NCBI GenBank assembly: GCA_002780785.1
Contig: PEUE01000003.1
Span: 2,421 to 9,432 of the forward strand
Length of the DNA stretch: 7,012 bases
Origin: Candidatus Portnoybacteria bacterium CG02_land_8_20_14_3_00_45_8
GTDB taxonomy: Bacteria; Patescibacteriota; Minisyncoccia; Portnoybacterales; GWB1-42-6
Reading direction: 5' to 3'
Both the position numbers and the translations under genes were made by a program. Below the pieces are notes generated by a model, which ran no database searches, was not told where the DNA came from, and saw only the letters and a list, made by a program, of their open reading frames with translations. Shown piece after piece: positions 1-5,943 of this stretch. Position 1 is the first letter of the stretch. Every line of letters begins with the position of its first letter.

Positions 1-626
1 GCCAAAAAATAATTGCGGCCGGCGCCAATGAATTTGCTTTGGCCCTGCATGGTCATAGTCCGCAGCTCCATGATTATTTGACCGGTTCGGCGGGAAGCTT
101 TAAACAGACCTGCTTGGGTATTAAAAATTTAAAATCACTGGGTCAGCCGGTTTTGATGAACTCGGTAGTGGTCAAGCCCAATTATCGGCATTTGCCGGCC
201 ATAGCCAAGCTTTTAGTCGGCCTGGGGGTTGACCAATTTCAGTTTGCCTTGGTCCATCCGCTTGGGTCAGCGGCGAAAAATTTTGATAGCTTGGTGCCGC
301 GAATGAGTTTAGTCGCCCCGTATCTTAAAAAGGCCTTAGATATTGGCAGGTATTTTAACAAGAAAGTGATGACCGAAGCGGTGACTTATTGCTTTTTGGA
401 GGGTTATGAGGATTGTATTTCCGAAAATATTATGCCGGCAATGAAAATATTTGAGCTTGACCGGATTATCCCCGATTTTACAAAGGTGCGAATTAGTCAG
501 GCAAAAGCGAAAGGGCCCGATTGTCCAAAATGTAAATATTTTAAGACCTGCGAAGGGCCATGGAAAGAATACCCGCAGAAATTCGGCTGGGATGAGTTCG
601 TGCCTATTAAAAAATATGTCAAATAA
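1..626 (+). CDS. Radical SAM protein, 5'-truncated (C-terminal 207 residues)
   Basis: This is the C-terminal part of a radical SAM enzyme. The frame is open from base 3 with no start, so the N-terminus, including the CxxxCxxC iron-sulfur motif, lies left of the window. The first residues (GANEFALALHGHSPQLHDYL, then a GSF segment) match the middle strands of radical SAM barrels, where a His-containing strand is followed by a G-S-F/Y helix start. A mid-region TYC-x7-C stretch and a terminal CxxC-x5-CEGPW motif suggest a SPASM- or Twitch-like auxiliary cluster region; the assignment to an auxiliary cluster is inference. The TTG at 39 is internal to the conserved barrel and is not a real start. 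The gene overlaps the next one by 11 bp and shares its C-terminal motif, so the two probably form an operon. The substrate is unknown. The family call is strong and the function is not known. Confidence 0.85.
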   Translation, partial: QKIIAAGANEFALALHGHSPQLHDYLTGSAGSFKQTCLGIKNLKSLGQPVLMNSVVVKPNYRHLPAIAKLLVGLGVDQFQFALVHPLGSAAKNFDSLVPRMSLVAPYLKKALDIGRYFNKKVMTEAVTYCFLEGYEDCISENIMPAMKIFELDRIIPDFTKVRISQAKAKGPDCPKCKYFKTCEGPWKEYPQKFGWDEFVPIKKYVK

Positions 627-1794
627 CAATCTTCAGATAAAAGATAAGGTCGCCCAAGAAAAAAGACACTGGATAAGGTTAACCCGAGTTTGCAATAATA
701 ACTGCCTTTTTTGTTTGGATAAAGAAAATCAAAACGGCAAGATTATTCCTGTCGGCGAGGTAATGAAAAAACTGGAGCAAGGGCGCAGAGAGAAAGCAAG
801 TAGGGCAATTCTTTCCGGCGGAGAGCCGACCTTACATCCGCAAATTATAAAAATTATTAAAGAAGCCAAAAAACTTGGCTATAGCCATACTCAGCTAATC
901 AGTAATGGCCGCCTGCTGGCCTCCGAAAAATTTGTTAAAAAGTTAAAAGAAGCCGGATTGGATGAAATTACTCTTTCGTTGCACAGCCACCGGAAAAAAG
1001 ATTTTGAAGCGACTACCGGAATTAAAGGCAGCTACCTGCAGGCAATGCAGGGATTAGTGAATGCCTTAAAGCATAATTTTATCGTGAGCGTTGATATTGT
1101 TATAAATAAAATTAATTATAAAACCTTAAAAAATACTTTAATTTTTTTCACAAAATTAGGCGTAACCGAATTTGATTTGCTGCAGGTTACTCCTTTTGGC
1201 GGCGCTTGGTTAAATAAAGAAAAAGTTTTTTATTCAGCGTCTAAGGCAAGCAAATACTTAAATGAGGCCTTTGAGCTGTCAAAAAACAAGGACTTATTTA
1301 TTTGGACCAATAGATTGCCGGCTATTCATCTTGAGGGCTACGAAAATTTAATTCAGCAGCCGATTAAATTAAAAGATGAAATAAAAGAAAGAAGGCGAGA
1401 ATTTGAAAATTATTTGGCAGCCGATATTCCTTTGCCCTGTTTTGGCAAGCGCTGCCGGTATTGTTTTATAGCGGGATTTTGTCAGGACTTGACGGCGCTT
1501 AAAAAATTTAAAATATTGAAGTCCAAGAGCGGTCCTTTTTGTCTGGCAACCAATAACGGCTTAAATCAAAAGAAAAAAATCTGGCAATTCCAGAAAAAAC
1601 TTAATTGGGATAATTTTTTGAACTTCTATATTAAAAACCGCTATTTTGTCAAAAGTTTAAGGTGCAAAAAATGCCGCTACGATAATAGGTGCGATGGCGC
1701 CTGGATTCAAGATATTCGTGAAAAAGGGTTTAAAATTTTGCGACCGGTTAAAAAGCAAAACGCGACTAAAACTAAAATAATATGGCTAAAATAG
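616..1794 (+). CDS. Radical SAM protein with extra cysteine cluster (392 aa)
   Basis: The protein has the radical SAM signature C26-x3-C30-x2-C33, which ligates the 4Fe-4S cluster that cleaves S-adenosylmethionine, and the GGEPT motif at residues 68-72 that contacts the SAM amino group. The barrel follows to about residue 230. The C-terminal part has two cysteine groups: C275, C280, C283 and C289 (with C309 further on), and C350-x2-C353-x5-C359 followed by DGAW. The second group matches the upstream gene's end; the first is absent from both neighbours. The start is placed at ATG 616 because the frame upstream (to 451) overlaps conserved upstream-gene codons and adds no family sequence. The gene overlaps its neighbours by 11 and 13 bp, which suggests translational coupling, and no Shine-Dalgarno is visible. 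Peptide or protein modification is a possible role by analogy with SPASM enzymes, but nothing here identifies the substrate. Confidence 0.88.
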   Translation: MSNNNLQIKDKVAQEKRHWIRLTRVCNNNCLFCLDKENQNGKIIPVGEVMKKLEQGRREKASRAILSGGEPTLHPQIIKIIKEAKKLGYSHTQLISNGRLLASEKFVKKLKEAGLDEITLSLHSHRKKDFEATTGIKGSYLQAMQGLVNALKHNFIVSVDIVINKINYKTLKNTLIFFTKLGVTEFDLLQVTPFGGAWLNKEKVFYSASKASKYLNEAFELSKNKDLFIWTNRLPAIHLEGYENLIQQPIKLKDEIKERRREFENYLAADIPLPCFGKRCRYCFIAGFCQDLTALKKFKILKSKSGPFCLATNNGLNQKKKIWQFQKKLNWDNFLNFYIKNRYFVKSLRCKKCRYDNRCDGAWIQDIREKGFKILRPVKKQNATKTKIIWLK

Positions 1795-2714
1795 GGTATC
1801 TTCAGGTAACAAGAAACTGCAATCAGGAATGTATTATTTGTTCCAATCCGGCCAATAATCGGACTTTAGGGCTGCAAAAAGCGAAACAAGCAATAGATGA
1901 ATTGAAGACCCAAAAATACGGACAGGTAATTTTAACGGGCGGGGAGCCGACCCTATATGATGAACTGCCTCAGTTGATTAAGTATTGTTTAAAAAAGAAG
2001 ATTTTTCCGCGAGTAATAACTAACGGCCAACGCACCAGTAATTTTAGATATTTGCGGGCTTTAAAAAAAGCCGGCCTGCGGCATTTGCATTTATCGGTTT
2101 ATTCTTGCCAAGATAAAATCCAGGCAAGAATATCGCGAAACAAAACCTCGCTCGTAAATATAAAAAAATCGCTGGCTAATTTGCAAAAAATTGGCGGCAT
2201 CACCACCGATATCAACATTACCATTAATCGTTATAACGCTAATCATCTATCAAAAATCGTGTCCTGGCTGATTAACGATTATCACTTTATTGGGCACTTT
2301 GTTTTTAACAATTTAGATCCTTTAATCGGCCGCGCCGCGGCCAATTATCAGGTTATTCCCCGGCTGAATGATTTTGAGCTGGAACTTCATCAGGCGTTAA
2401 AAATGCTTGAGAAAAACAAAAAGACATTCCGCGTGGAAAGGGCGCCACTTTGCTATCTGACCGAATTTGAACATGTCTGCACCGAGACGCGCAAGATTAT
2501 TAAAAACGAATCTCGGCTGGTCTATTTTTTGGATAAACGCGGAAAATTTATCCAAGAAAACTGGGTTTATGGAAAAGCCGAATGCTGCCAAGTATGTTTT
2601 TTAAACGACATTTGCGCCGGTCTCTATCAAATGGATAAATACTATAGCGCAACAGAACTTTATCCGGTTTTTGTTTCTAAAGAAAAAATTATCCAAAAAG
2701 TTTTGAATAACTGA
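1782..2714 (+). CDS. Radical SAM protein, third tandem copy (310 aa)
   Basis: A short radical SAM enzyme. C13-x3-C17-x2-C20 near the N-terminus binds the catalytic cluster and GGEPT at residues 53-57 binds SAM. There is almost no sequence before the first cysteine, so ATG 1782 is a well-placed start. The middle has a C-x8-C stretch (PLC...EHVC) similar in place to the TYC-x7-C of the first gene. The tail has C268, C269, C272 and C278 followed by AGLY and then ELYPVF, the same pattern as the ends of the two upstream genes. It overlaps the previous gene by 13 bp and ends in TGA, so it is probably the last gene of the operon. The repeated architecture suggests duplication and divergence, with the three enzymes perhaps acting on related substrates or as partners. 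That role is inference. Confidence 0.87.
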   Translation: MAKIGYLQVTRNCNQECIICSNPANNRTLGLQKAKQAIDELKTQKYGQVILTGGEPTLYDELPQLIKYCLKKKIFPRVITNGQRTSNFRYLRALKKAGLRHLHLSVYSCQDKIQARISRNKTSLVNIKKSLANLQKIGGITTDINITINRYNANHLSKIVSWLINDYHFIGHFVFNNLDPLIGRAAANYQVIPRLNDFELELHQALKMLEKNKKTFRVERAPLCYLTEFEHVCTETRKIIKNESRLVYFLDKRGKFIQENWVYGKAECCQVCFLNDICAGLYQMDKYYSATELYPVFVSKEKIIQKVLNN

Positions 2715-2732
2715 ATAAAACAAGTAGAGTAA

Positions 2733-2808
2733 ACCCCGCACCACAGGTTTACGTCTGTGACACTCTCCGGCCTCGCTCCGCAAAGCGGGGCGGGCTGTGG
2801 TGCGGGGT
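2733..2808. repeat. Nested GC-rich palindrome (REP/MITE-like or structured RNA)
   Basis: A perfect 14-bp inverted repeat, ACCCCGCACCACAG at 2733-2746 and its complement at 2795-2808, encloses a second hairpin (CGCTCCGC 2774-2781, loop AAA, GCGGGGCG 2785-2792, one G-T pair). CTGTG also occurs at 2755-2759, so the left-arm CACAG (2742-2746) can pair either locally or with the right arm. It fills most of the gap between the radical SAM operon and the peptidase gene. It could act as a bidirectional transcription barrier, but neither arm is followed by a clean T-run, so I do not call it a terminator. A REP or MITE copy is the main alternative, since GC content is far above its surroundings. Confidence 0.8.
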
Positions 2809-2813
2809 AAAAT
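2808..2813 (+). promoter_or_regulatory. Possible -10 box of the prepilin peptidase gene
   Basis: TAAAAT begins at the last base of the right arm of the preceding palindrome and ends 11 bases before ATG 2825. No convincing -35 lies 16-18 bases upstream, where the sequence is the GC-rich hairpin. If used, the transcript would have a leader of only about five bases. The call rests on one hexamer. Confidence 0.25.
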
Positions 2814-2824
2814 AGACGTTTTTT

Positions 2825-3751
2825 ATGTCTTTCGTAAATTATTTTTTGGTTTCAACTGCTTTATTTATCGGGATATTAACCGTCTACGAAGATATTAAAT
2901 TTGGCAAGATAAGGAATAAATGGATTTTAGTCGGGCTCTTTATTGGGATGGGAACGCACTTGGGTTTGATGAACAATATTTTCTCTGTGGATTACGTTTT
3001 AAAAGTTTATCTTAACGCCGGCATCGCGCTGCTTTTGGGATATTTAATTTGGCGTTTCAACGGCTGGTCGGCCGGCGATGCCAAGTTATTTTTCATTTTT
3101 TCCTTGCTGCTGCCTTTAAAATTCTACTGGCGCAGTTGGTTGCCGATTTTTCCGTCGTTGGTAATTTTAATCAATACTTTTGTCCCTTTGCTAATTTTTA
3201 TTTTTGGCCGGAGCGTTTTCGGGGCCGTCAGAGGCATTTTTTTATTTTTGAGGCAAAACGGACTGGAGGCGCGGTCGAAAGAGGGGATAAGTAATCTTTT
3301 TCAGCGGATAAAAAAGAATTATCGGAGATACCTTGGGACGGCGGCCAGATTTTTTTTAGCTTTTGTTGTTTTTCAGCTCGTTCGGCTGGAGGGAGGAAGT
3401 TTTATGAGCCGTTTTGCTTGGGGACAGGCAGGGCTATTGGGATTGATGGTTTTTCTAGGAATCGCCGCTAGCCGAGCTTTTAAAAATAAGAAGTCCTTGA
3501 TTGCGGTAGCTGTCGCCATAGCGTTTTATCTGCTTTTAAGGCAGATTTTTTATTCTAAGAGTTTGTTGTTGGACATTGTTTTGACAGCCAAGGGTTCGAT
3601 TTTGTATTTGACGGGCCTGGGCCTGTTGTTCTGGCTTTTCTCTTTTTATGAAAGAGTTGGCAAAAGTAAGGGTCTTCATTTCGCTTGGTGGCTATTTTTG
3701 GGGCTGATTTTAACAATGGCCATTAACGGCTCTGTGTTGATGTCTTGGTGA
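2825..3751 (+). CDS. Prepilin-peptidase-like integral membrane protein (A24 family)
   Basis: Type IV prepilin peptidases are membrane aspartyl proteases that cut the short positively charged leader of pilins. The two expected catalytic aspartates are visible: D23 in YEDIKFGKIRN, matching the family's D-x5-I-P-N element, and D85 in SAGDAKLF, matching GxGDxK with Ser at the first Gly. Hydrophobic segments lie near residues 5-21, 33-49, 58-76, 88-101 and 107-127. The N-terminal methyltransferase domain with CxxC pairs found in PilD is absent. After the peptidase core, a basic stretch (about 143-170) leads to roughly five more hydrophobic segments, which is longer than a simple A24 core. The gene sits just upstream of four pilin-like genes, the expected substrates. 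Start is the first ATG after the palindrome; no Shine-Dalgarno is seen. The peptidase-family call is good, while activity and the role of the C-terminal half are inferred. Confidence 0.8.
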   Translation: MSFVNYFLVSTALFIGILTVYEDIKFGKIRNKWILVGLFIGMGTHLGLMNNIFSVDYVLKVYLNAGIALLLGYLIWRFNGWSAGDAKLFFIFSLLLPLKFYWRSWLPIFPSLVILINTFVPLLIFIFGRSVFGAVRGIFLFLRQNGLEARSKEGISNLFQRIKKNYRRYLGTAARFFLAFVVFQLVRLEGGSFMSRFAWGQAGLLGLMVFLGIAASRAFKNKKSLIAVAVAIAFYLLLRQIFYSKSLLLDIVLTAKGSILYLTGLGLLFWLFSFYERVGKSKGLHFAWWLFLGLILTMAINGSVLMSW

Positions 3752-3759
3752 TTAGATTG

Positions 3760-3768
3760 TGTTATAAT
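3760..3768 (+). promoter_or_regulatory. Extended -10 promoter element TGTTATAAT
   Basis: A perfect TATAAT at 3763-3768 is preceded by TGT, giving the TGn extended -10 form that can work without a good -35. It lies 9 bases after the peptidase stop codon and opens the first of two 72-bp repeat units. Transcription from here would read through both hairpins into the pilin genes. The -35 region has only weak matches (TTGATG at 3737 with a 20-base spacer). Confidence 0.5.
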
Positions 3769-3913
3769 TGCAAGCGAGGAAAGAATGAAAGTTTACTTTC
3801 ATTCTTTGCGAGCGCCGCAATTTCAAGCTCTGCTTATAATTGGCAGTGAGGGGGAAAAGAAAATCTATTTTCTTTTCAACCGAGCGAACCAATTTCAAGC
3901 TTCGCTTATAATT
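3762..3913 (+). repeat. Two 72-bp structured tandem repeat units plus terminal TTATAATT
   Basis: TTATAATT recurs at 3762, 3834 and 3906, exactly 72 bases apart. The two complete units (3762-3833 and 3834-3905) are identical at about 50 of 72 positions by hand alignment. Each holds a hairpin with a 4-base loop: unit 1 has a 12-bp stem (3780-3791 with 3796-3807, loop TTTA) and unit 2 a 10-bp stem (3854-3863 with 3868-3877, loop TCTA). The stem sequences differ but pairing is kept by compensatory changes. Outer arms also covary: AATTGC with GCAATT in unit 1, AATTGG with CCAATT in unit 2. The 3' part of each unit (CGAGCG, then CAATTTCAAGCT) is strongly conserved. No T-run follows either hairpin, so terminators are unlikely. 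The function is unknown; the position suggests control of the pilin genes or a spreading repeat element. Confidence 0.85.
3907..3912 (+). promoter_or_regulatory. Possible -10 box giving near-leaderless pilin mRNA
   Basis: TATAAT in the third copy of the TTATAATT motif ends 8 bases before ATG 3921. A start site at the usual 6-8 bases downstream would fall on or next to the start codon. No Shine-Dalgarno exists between them and no -35 consensus stands 17 bases upstream. It could equally be just the conserved end of the repeat. Confidence 0.35.
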
Positions 3914-3920
3914 AAAAATA

Positions 3921-4424
3921 ATGACACGAAATCATAAACAAAGGGGGGTTACTCTCATTGAGCTTTTGGTGGTGATTTTTATTATCTCGTTGATTTCGGG
4001 CTCCGTTTTGTATAGTTCCTGGAAGGGACAGGACCAGTATTATGTTTCCCAGTCCGTCCAAAAACTGGCGGCTGATTTGCGTCGGACACAGAATATGGCC
4101 TTGTCCGGACAAACCCAGGGAGCAGTCATGCCGCGAGGGTACGGCCTTTATTTTGTTTCGGCCAGCCGGTATTATCTTTTCTATAATACCTCTGCCGACC
4201 TGGTCTATGCGGCCGGCGCCAGCGTGTTGCTGGAAACAATTAATTTAACCAATAATGTTGTTGTCAGTCCCGTCGCTCAAAGTATTTATTTCACTCCGCC
4301 CGACCCGACTACCTATATTAACGGCGCCAACGCCGGCTCTCTGGTTCTGACTTTGACGAGAGGTGTTCGGTCAAAAACCATCACGACTTATTCTAGCGGC
4401 AAAATTGACATTTCAAGCCCCTAA
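3921..4424 (+). CDS. GspH/FimT-like type IV pseudopilin
   Basis: A minor pilin or pseudopilin of 167 residues. Its class III leader is 9 residues long and positively charged (MTRNHKQRG), with predicted cleavage G9^V10 and the conserved Glu at +5 (E14) in VTLIELLVV. The hydrophobic N-terminal helix spans about residues 10-29. The next segment (KLAADLRRTQNMAL, then RGYGLYF) matches the GspH/FimT pattern of an amphipathic helix rich in Leu, Arg and Gln followed by a G-Y-G-hydrophobic strand. Such proteins are exported, processed by prepilin peptidase and prime pilus or pseudopilus assembly in the membrane. It is the first of four pilin-like genes, 9 bases before the next. Start chosen as the only ATG placing the charged leader correctly. 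Confidence 0.88.
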   Translation: MTRNHKQRGVTLIELLVVIFIISLISGSVLYSSWKGQDQYYVSQSVQKLAADLRRTQNMALSGQTQGAVMPRGYGLYFVSASRYYLFYNTSADLVYAAGASVLLETINLTNNVVVSPVAQSIYFTPPDPTTYINGANAGSLVLTLTRGVRSKTITTYSSGKIDISSP

Positions 4425-4433
4425 TTTTATCAG

Positions 4434-4955
4434 ATGATTTTCTCTATATTAAAATTAAAAACTGGCGCTAATAGTGAGCAGGGTTTTGGCTTGATGGAAG
4501 TTATCGTTTCCATTTTTATTATTTCGATTGGTTTGATGGGGGTGATGGCTTTGGTTAATTACTTCACGATAGCCGGCGGCACTAGCGCTTCTCGGCTCAT
4601 TGCCGCCAATTTGGCCCAAGAGGGCATTGAGGTGGTAAGAAATATCCGCGACTTAAATTTCGGCACCAATGGCTGGAGTGATTGGTACGCGGGGATTGAG
4701 GGTACAACCAGCTACTTAGTGCAATACAACGACGCTTCTTGGCGGGCTTTTAGCGATATGCCCCTAAAGTATGATTCAAGCGCCGGACTTTATGGTTATG
4801 ATTCCGGAGTTGACACCTCTTTTGTTTTTAAGCGTAAGATTACCTTAACCAAGATTTCTGATGCCGAAATAAAATTAGTAGCGGAGATTACTTGGGTTGA
4901 ACAAAATCGTTCCCATATCTTGACGGTTGAGGACCGATTATGGAATTGGCGGTAA
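4434..4955 (+). CDS. PilV/GspI-like type IV minor pilin
   Basis: A 173-residue minor pilin. The leader is 17 residues with cleavage G17^F18 and Glu at +5 (E22) in FGLMEVIVSIFIISIGLMGV. The I-G-L-M-G-V end of the helix resembles PilV and GspI, where an IGLLGL-type run is common. The globular part holds LAQEGIEVVRNIRDLN, a helix continuation often seen in PilV-like proteins, followed by a Trp- and Tyr-rich region. It would join the minor-pilin complex at the pilus tip in the cell envelope. The gene follows the GspH-like gene by 9 bases, so the two are probably cotranscribed. No Shine-Dalgarno is visible before ATG 4434. The pilin class is certain; the exact PilV or GspI label is by pattern only. 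Confidence 0.83.
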   Translation: MIFSILKLKTGANSEQGFGLMEVIVSIFIISIGLMGVMALVNYFTIAGGTSASRLIAANLAQEGIEVVRNIRDLNFGTNGWSDWYAGIEGTTSYLVQYNDASWRAFSDMPLKYDSSAGLYGYDSGVDTSFVFKRKITLTKISDAEIKLVAEITWVEQNRSHILTVEDRLWNWR

Positions 4956-4969
4956 AAAAATCAAAATTT

Positions 4970-5050
4970 AAAAATCAAAATGGAAAATGACAATGTAAAG
5001 TTAAAAATGAATTAAGTAATTTTACATTTTAAGCTGTCATTTTGATTTTT
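4970..5050. repeat. AT-rich imperfect inverted repeat between pilin genes
   Basis: A perfect 13-bp arm, AAAAATCAAAATG at 4970-4982, pairs with its complement at 5038-5050. Inside it ATGTAAA (4993-4999) pairs with TTTACAT (5021-5027), with mismatches between. The region is nearly all A and T, unlike the flanking genes. It interrupts an otherwise tight pilin operon (118-base gap). A weak -35/-10 pair (CTGTCA 5034-5039 and TACACT 5057-5062, 17-base spacing) lies in and after the right arm, so it may carry a promoter for the next gene; that is speculative. It resembles the kind of A-rich intergenic palindrome I associate with Parcubacteria. Confidence 0.7.
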
Positions 5051-5073
5051 GATATTTACACTTTGCATTAAAG

Positions 5074-5571
5074 ATGATTAATCTTAAACGAAAAAATAAC
5101 GAGCAAGGATTCACTTTAATTGAGCTGTTGGTCGCGATGGCTGTTTTTATGGTTATTATTGTAGCGGTGATAGATATTTTTGCGGTTGGTTTGGGCGGCT
5201 CGCAGCGGATTTTTGGCCGGCAGAACACGCAGGATTCAGCCCGCTTTATTTTGGAGTCCATGAGTAAGGAAATCAGGATGAGCAAAATTAATACAGCCGA
5301 CGGCCAGAGCAATACTTTGAATATTACCAATTCCAAAGGCCAGACCTTAAACTATGTGTTTGATAATGTGAACAAACAAATCACGCGAGGCGGCGCGGTT
5401 TTAAACTCCAGCAACGTTGAAATTACCGGAACTTTTTATGTGCAAAAAAGCGGCAATCTTCCGCCGCGGGTGACGCCGGCGCTAAAAGTCGTTAATAAAA
5501 CGGGCCAAACAGCTCAGCGGGTCGTTATGAATCTGCAAACAACTATTTCATCTCGCCGTTATGACCAATAA
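5074..5571 (+). CDS. PilW/GspJ-like type IV minor pilin
   Basis: A 165-residue minor pilin with a 12-residue charged leader (MINLKRKNNEQG), cleavage G12^F13 and Glu at +5 (E17) in FTLIELLVAMAVFMVI. The hydrophobic helix runs to about residue 37. After it, SQRIFGRQNTQDSARFILES and then MSKEIRMSK match the PilW and GspJ pattern, in which a helix with Q-x2-D-x-ARF is followed by M-x-x-EIR. The rest is beta-rich, with QRVVMNLQTTISSRR at the end. It should act with its neighbours in priming the pilus. The stop codon overlaps the next gene's start region by 11 bp, suggesting coupling. The assignment to PilW versus GspJ is not decided by the sequence. Confidence 0.85.
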   Translation: MINLKRKNNEQGFTLIELLVAMAVFMVIIVAVIDIFAVGLGGSQRIFGRQNTQDSARFILESMSKEIRMSKINTADGQSNTLNITNSKGQTLNYVFDNVNKQITRGGAVLNSSNVEITGTFYVQKSGNLPPRVTPALKVVNKTGQTAQRVVMNLQTTISSRRYDQ

Positions 5572-5935
5572 ACTTTTTCTTTGGTATCGACAATTTAATA
5601 ATGAACGGGGAGCGGCAATTCTTATGTTGAGCTTTTTTGTGCTGAGCGTTTTGTTGCTAATTGCTTTAACCGCGGCCAGCGTTATGATTTACGAAATTAG
5701 AATGTCGCTGGAAATTTCCAATTCCGGGCCGGCCTTTTTTGCGGCCGACGCGGGAGCTGAGAAATGTCTGTATCAGGCGCGGCTGGAAACAGGCGAGTGC
5801 AGCGTTATTGGCGCCTCAACTTCAATTACCTTGGATAATGGAGCCAGCGCGGTAGCGACGAGAGCCGCCGACGGCAGAATTATTTCGGCGGGTAATTTTA
5901 ACGGCGCTAAACGCCAGGTGGAATTGAGCTGGTAG
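5561..5935 (+). CDS. PilX/GspK-like minor pilin
   Basis: A 124-residue protein starting at ATG 5561 inside the previous gene. The N-terminus ends in NNERG, then AAILMLSFFVLSVLLLIALT forms a single hydrophobic helix (about 18-43). Cleavage would be G17^A18. The residue at +5 is Met (M22), not Glu, a feature shared with GspK-type and some PilX-type tip subunits. The following stretch with AFFAADAGAEKCLYQAR is typical of PilX-family proteins, in which F-x-A-A-D-A-G-x-E marks the helix after the membrane segment. It is short compared with GspK (usually about 300 residues), so PilX fits better. It completes a four-protein minor-pilin set. Two cysteines (C60 in EKCLYQ and C71 in GECSV) are close enough to form a disulfide, which is inference. 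Confidence 0.82.
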   Translation: MTNKLFLWYRQFNNERGAAILMLSFFVLSVLLLIALTAASVMIYEIRMSLEISNSGPAFFAADAGAEKCLYQARLETGECSVIGASTSITLDNGASAVATRAADGRIISAGNFNGAKRQVELSW

Positions 5936-5943
5936 GGCATATA

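Noticed and set aside
451..615. Upstream extension of the second radical SAM gene to ATG 451
   Set aside because: The extra 55 codons lie out of frame over the conserved C-terminal motif of the first gene and encode no radical SAM sequence. ATG 616 places the CxxxCxxC motif at a normal distance from the start.
2397..2783. Minus-strand open frames (2397-2591 and 2601-2783)
   Set aside because: They are antisense to the third radical SAM gene and the palindrome, show no domain pattern, and come from the reverse of conserved codons.
2715..2824. RiPP precursor peptide beside the radical SAM genes
   Set aside because: The gap is taken up by the palindrome and has no start codon followed by a plausible leader-core peptide on the + strand.
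3780..3877. Two hairpins before the pilin genes as rho-independent terminators
   Set aside because: The stems are A/T-rich and neither is followed by a T-run; GCGAG and AACCGAG follow instead. The covarying repeat explains them better.
3762..3905. Integron attC sites
   Set aside because: The units form hairpins, but I see no GTTRRRY core or R''/L'' box arrangement, and there is no integrase or gene cassette layout.
4042..4248. Second-frame open frame inside the GspH-like gene, and antisense frames at 3912-4112, 5037-5336, 5773-5964, 6127-6309 and 6503-6694
   Set aside because: All lie over genes with clear family motifs on the + strand and encode low-quality, unrecognisable proteins.
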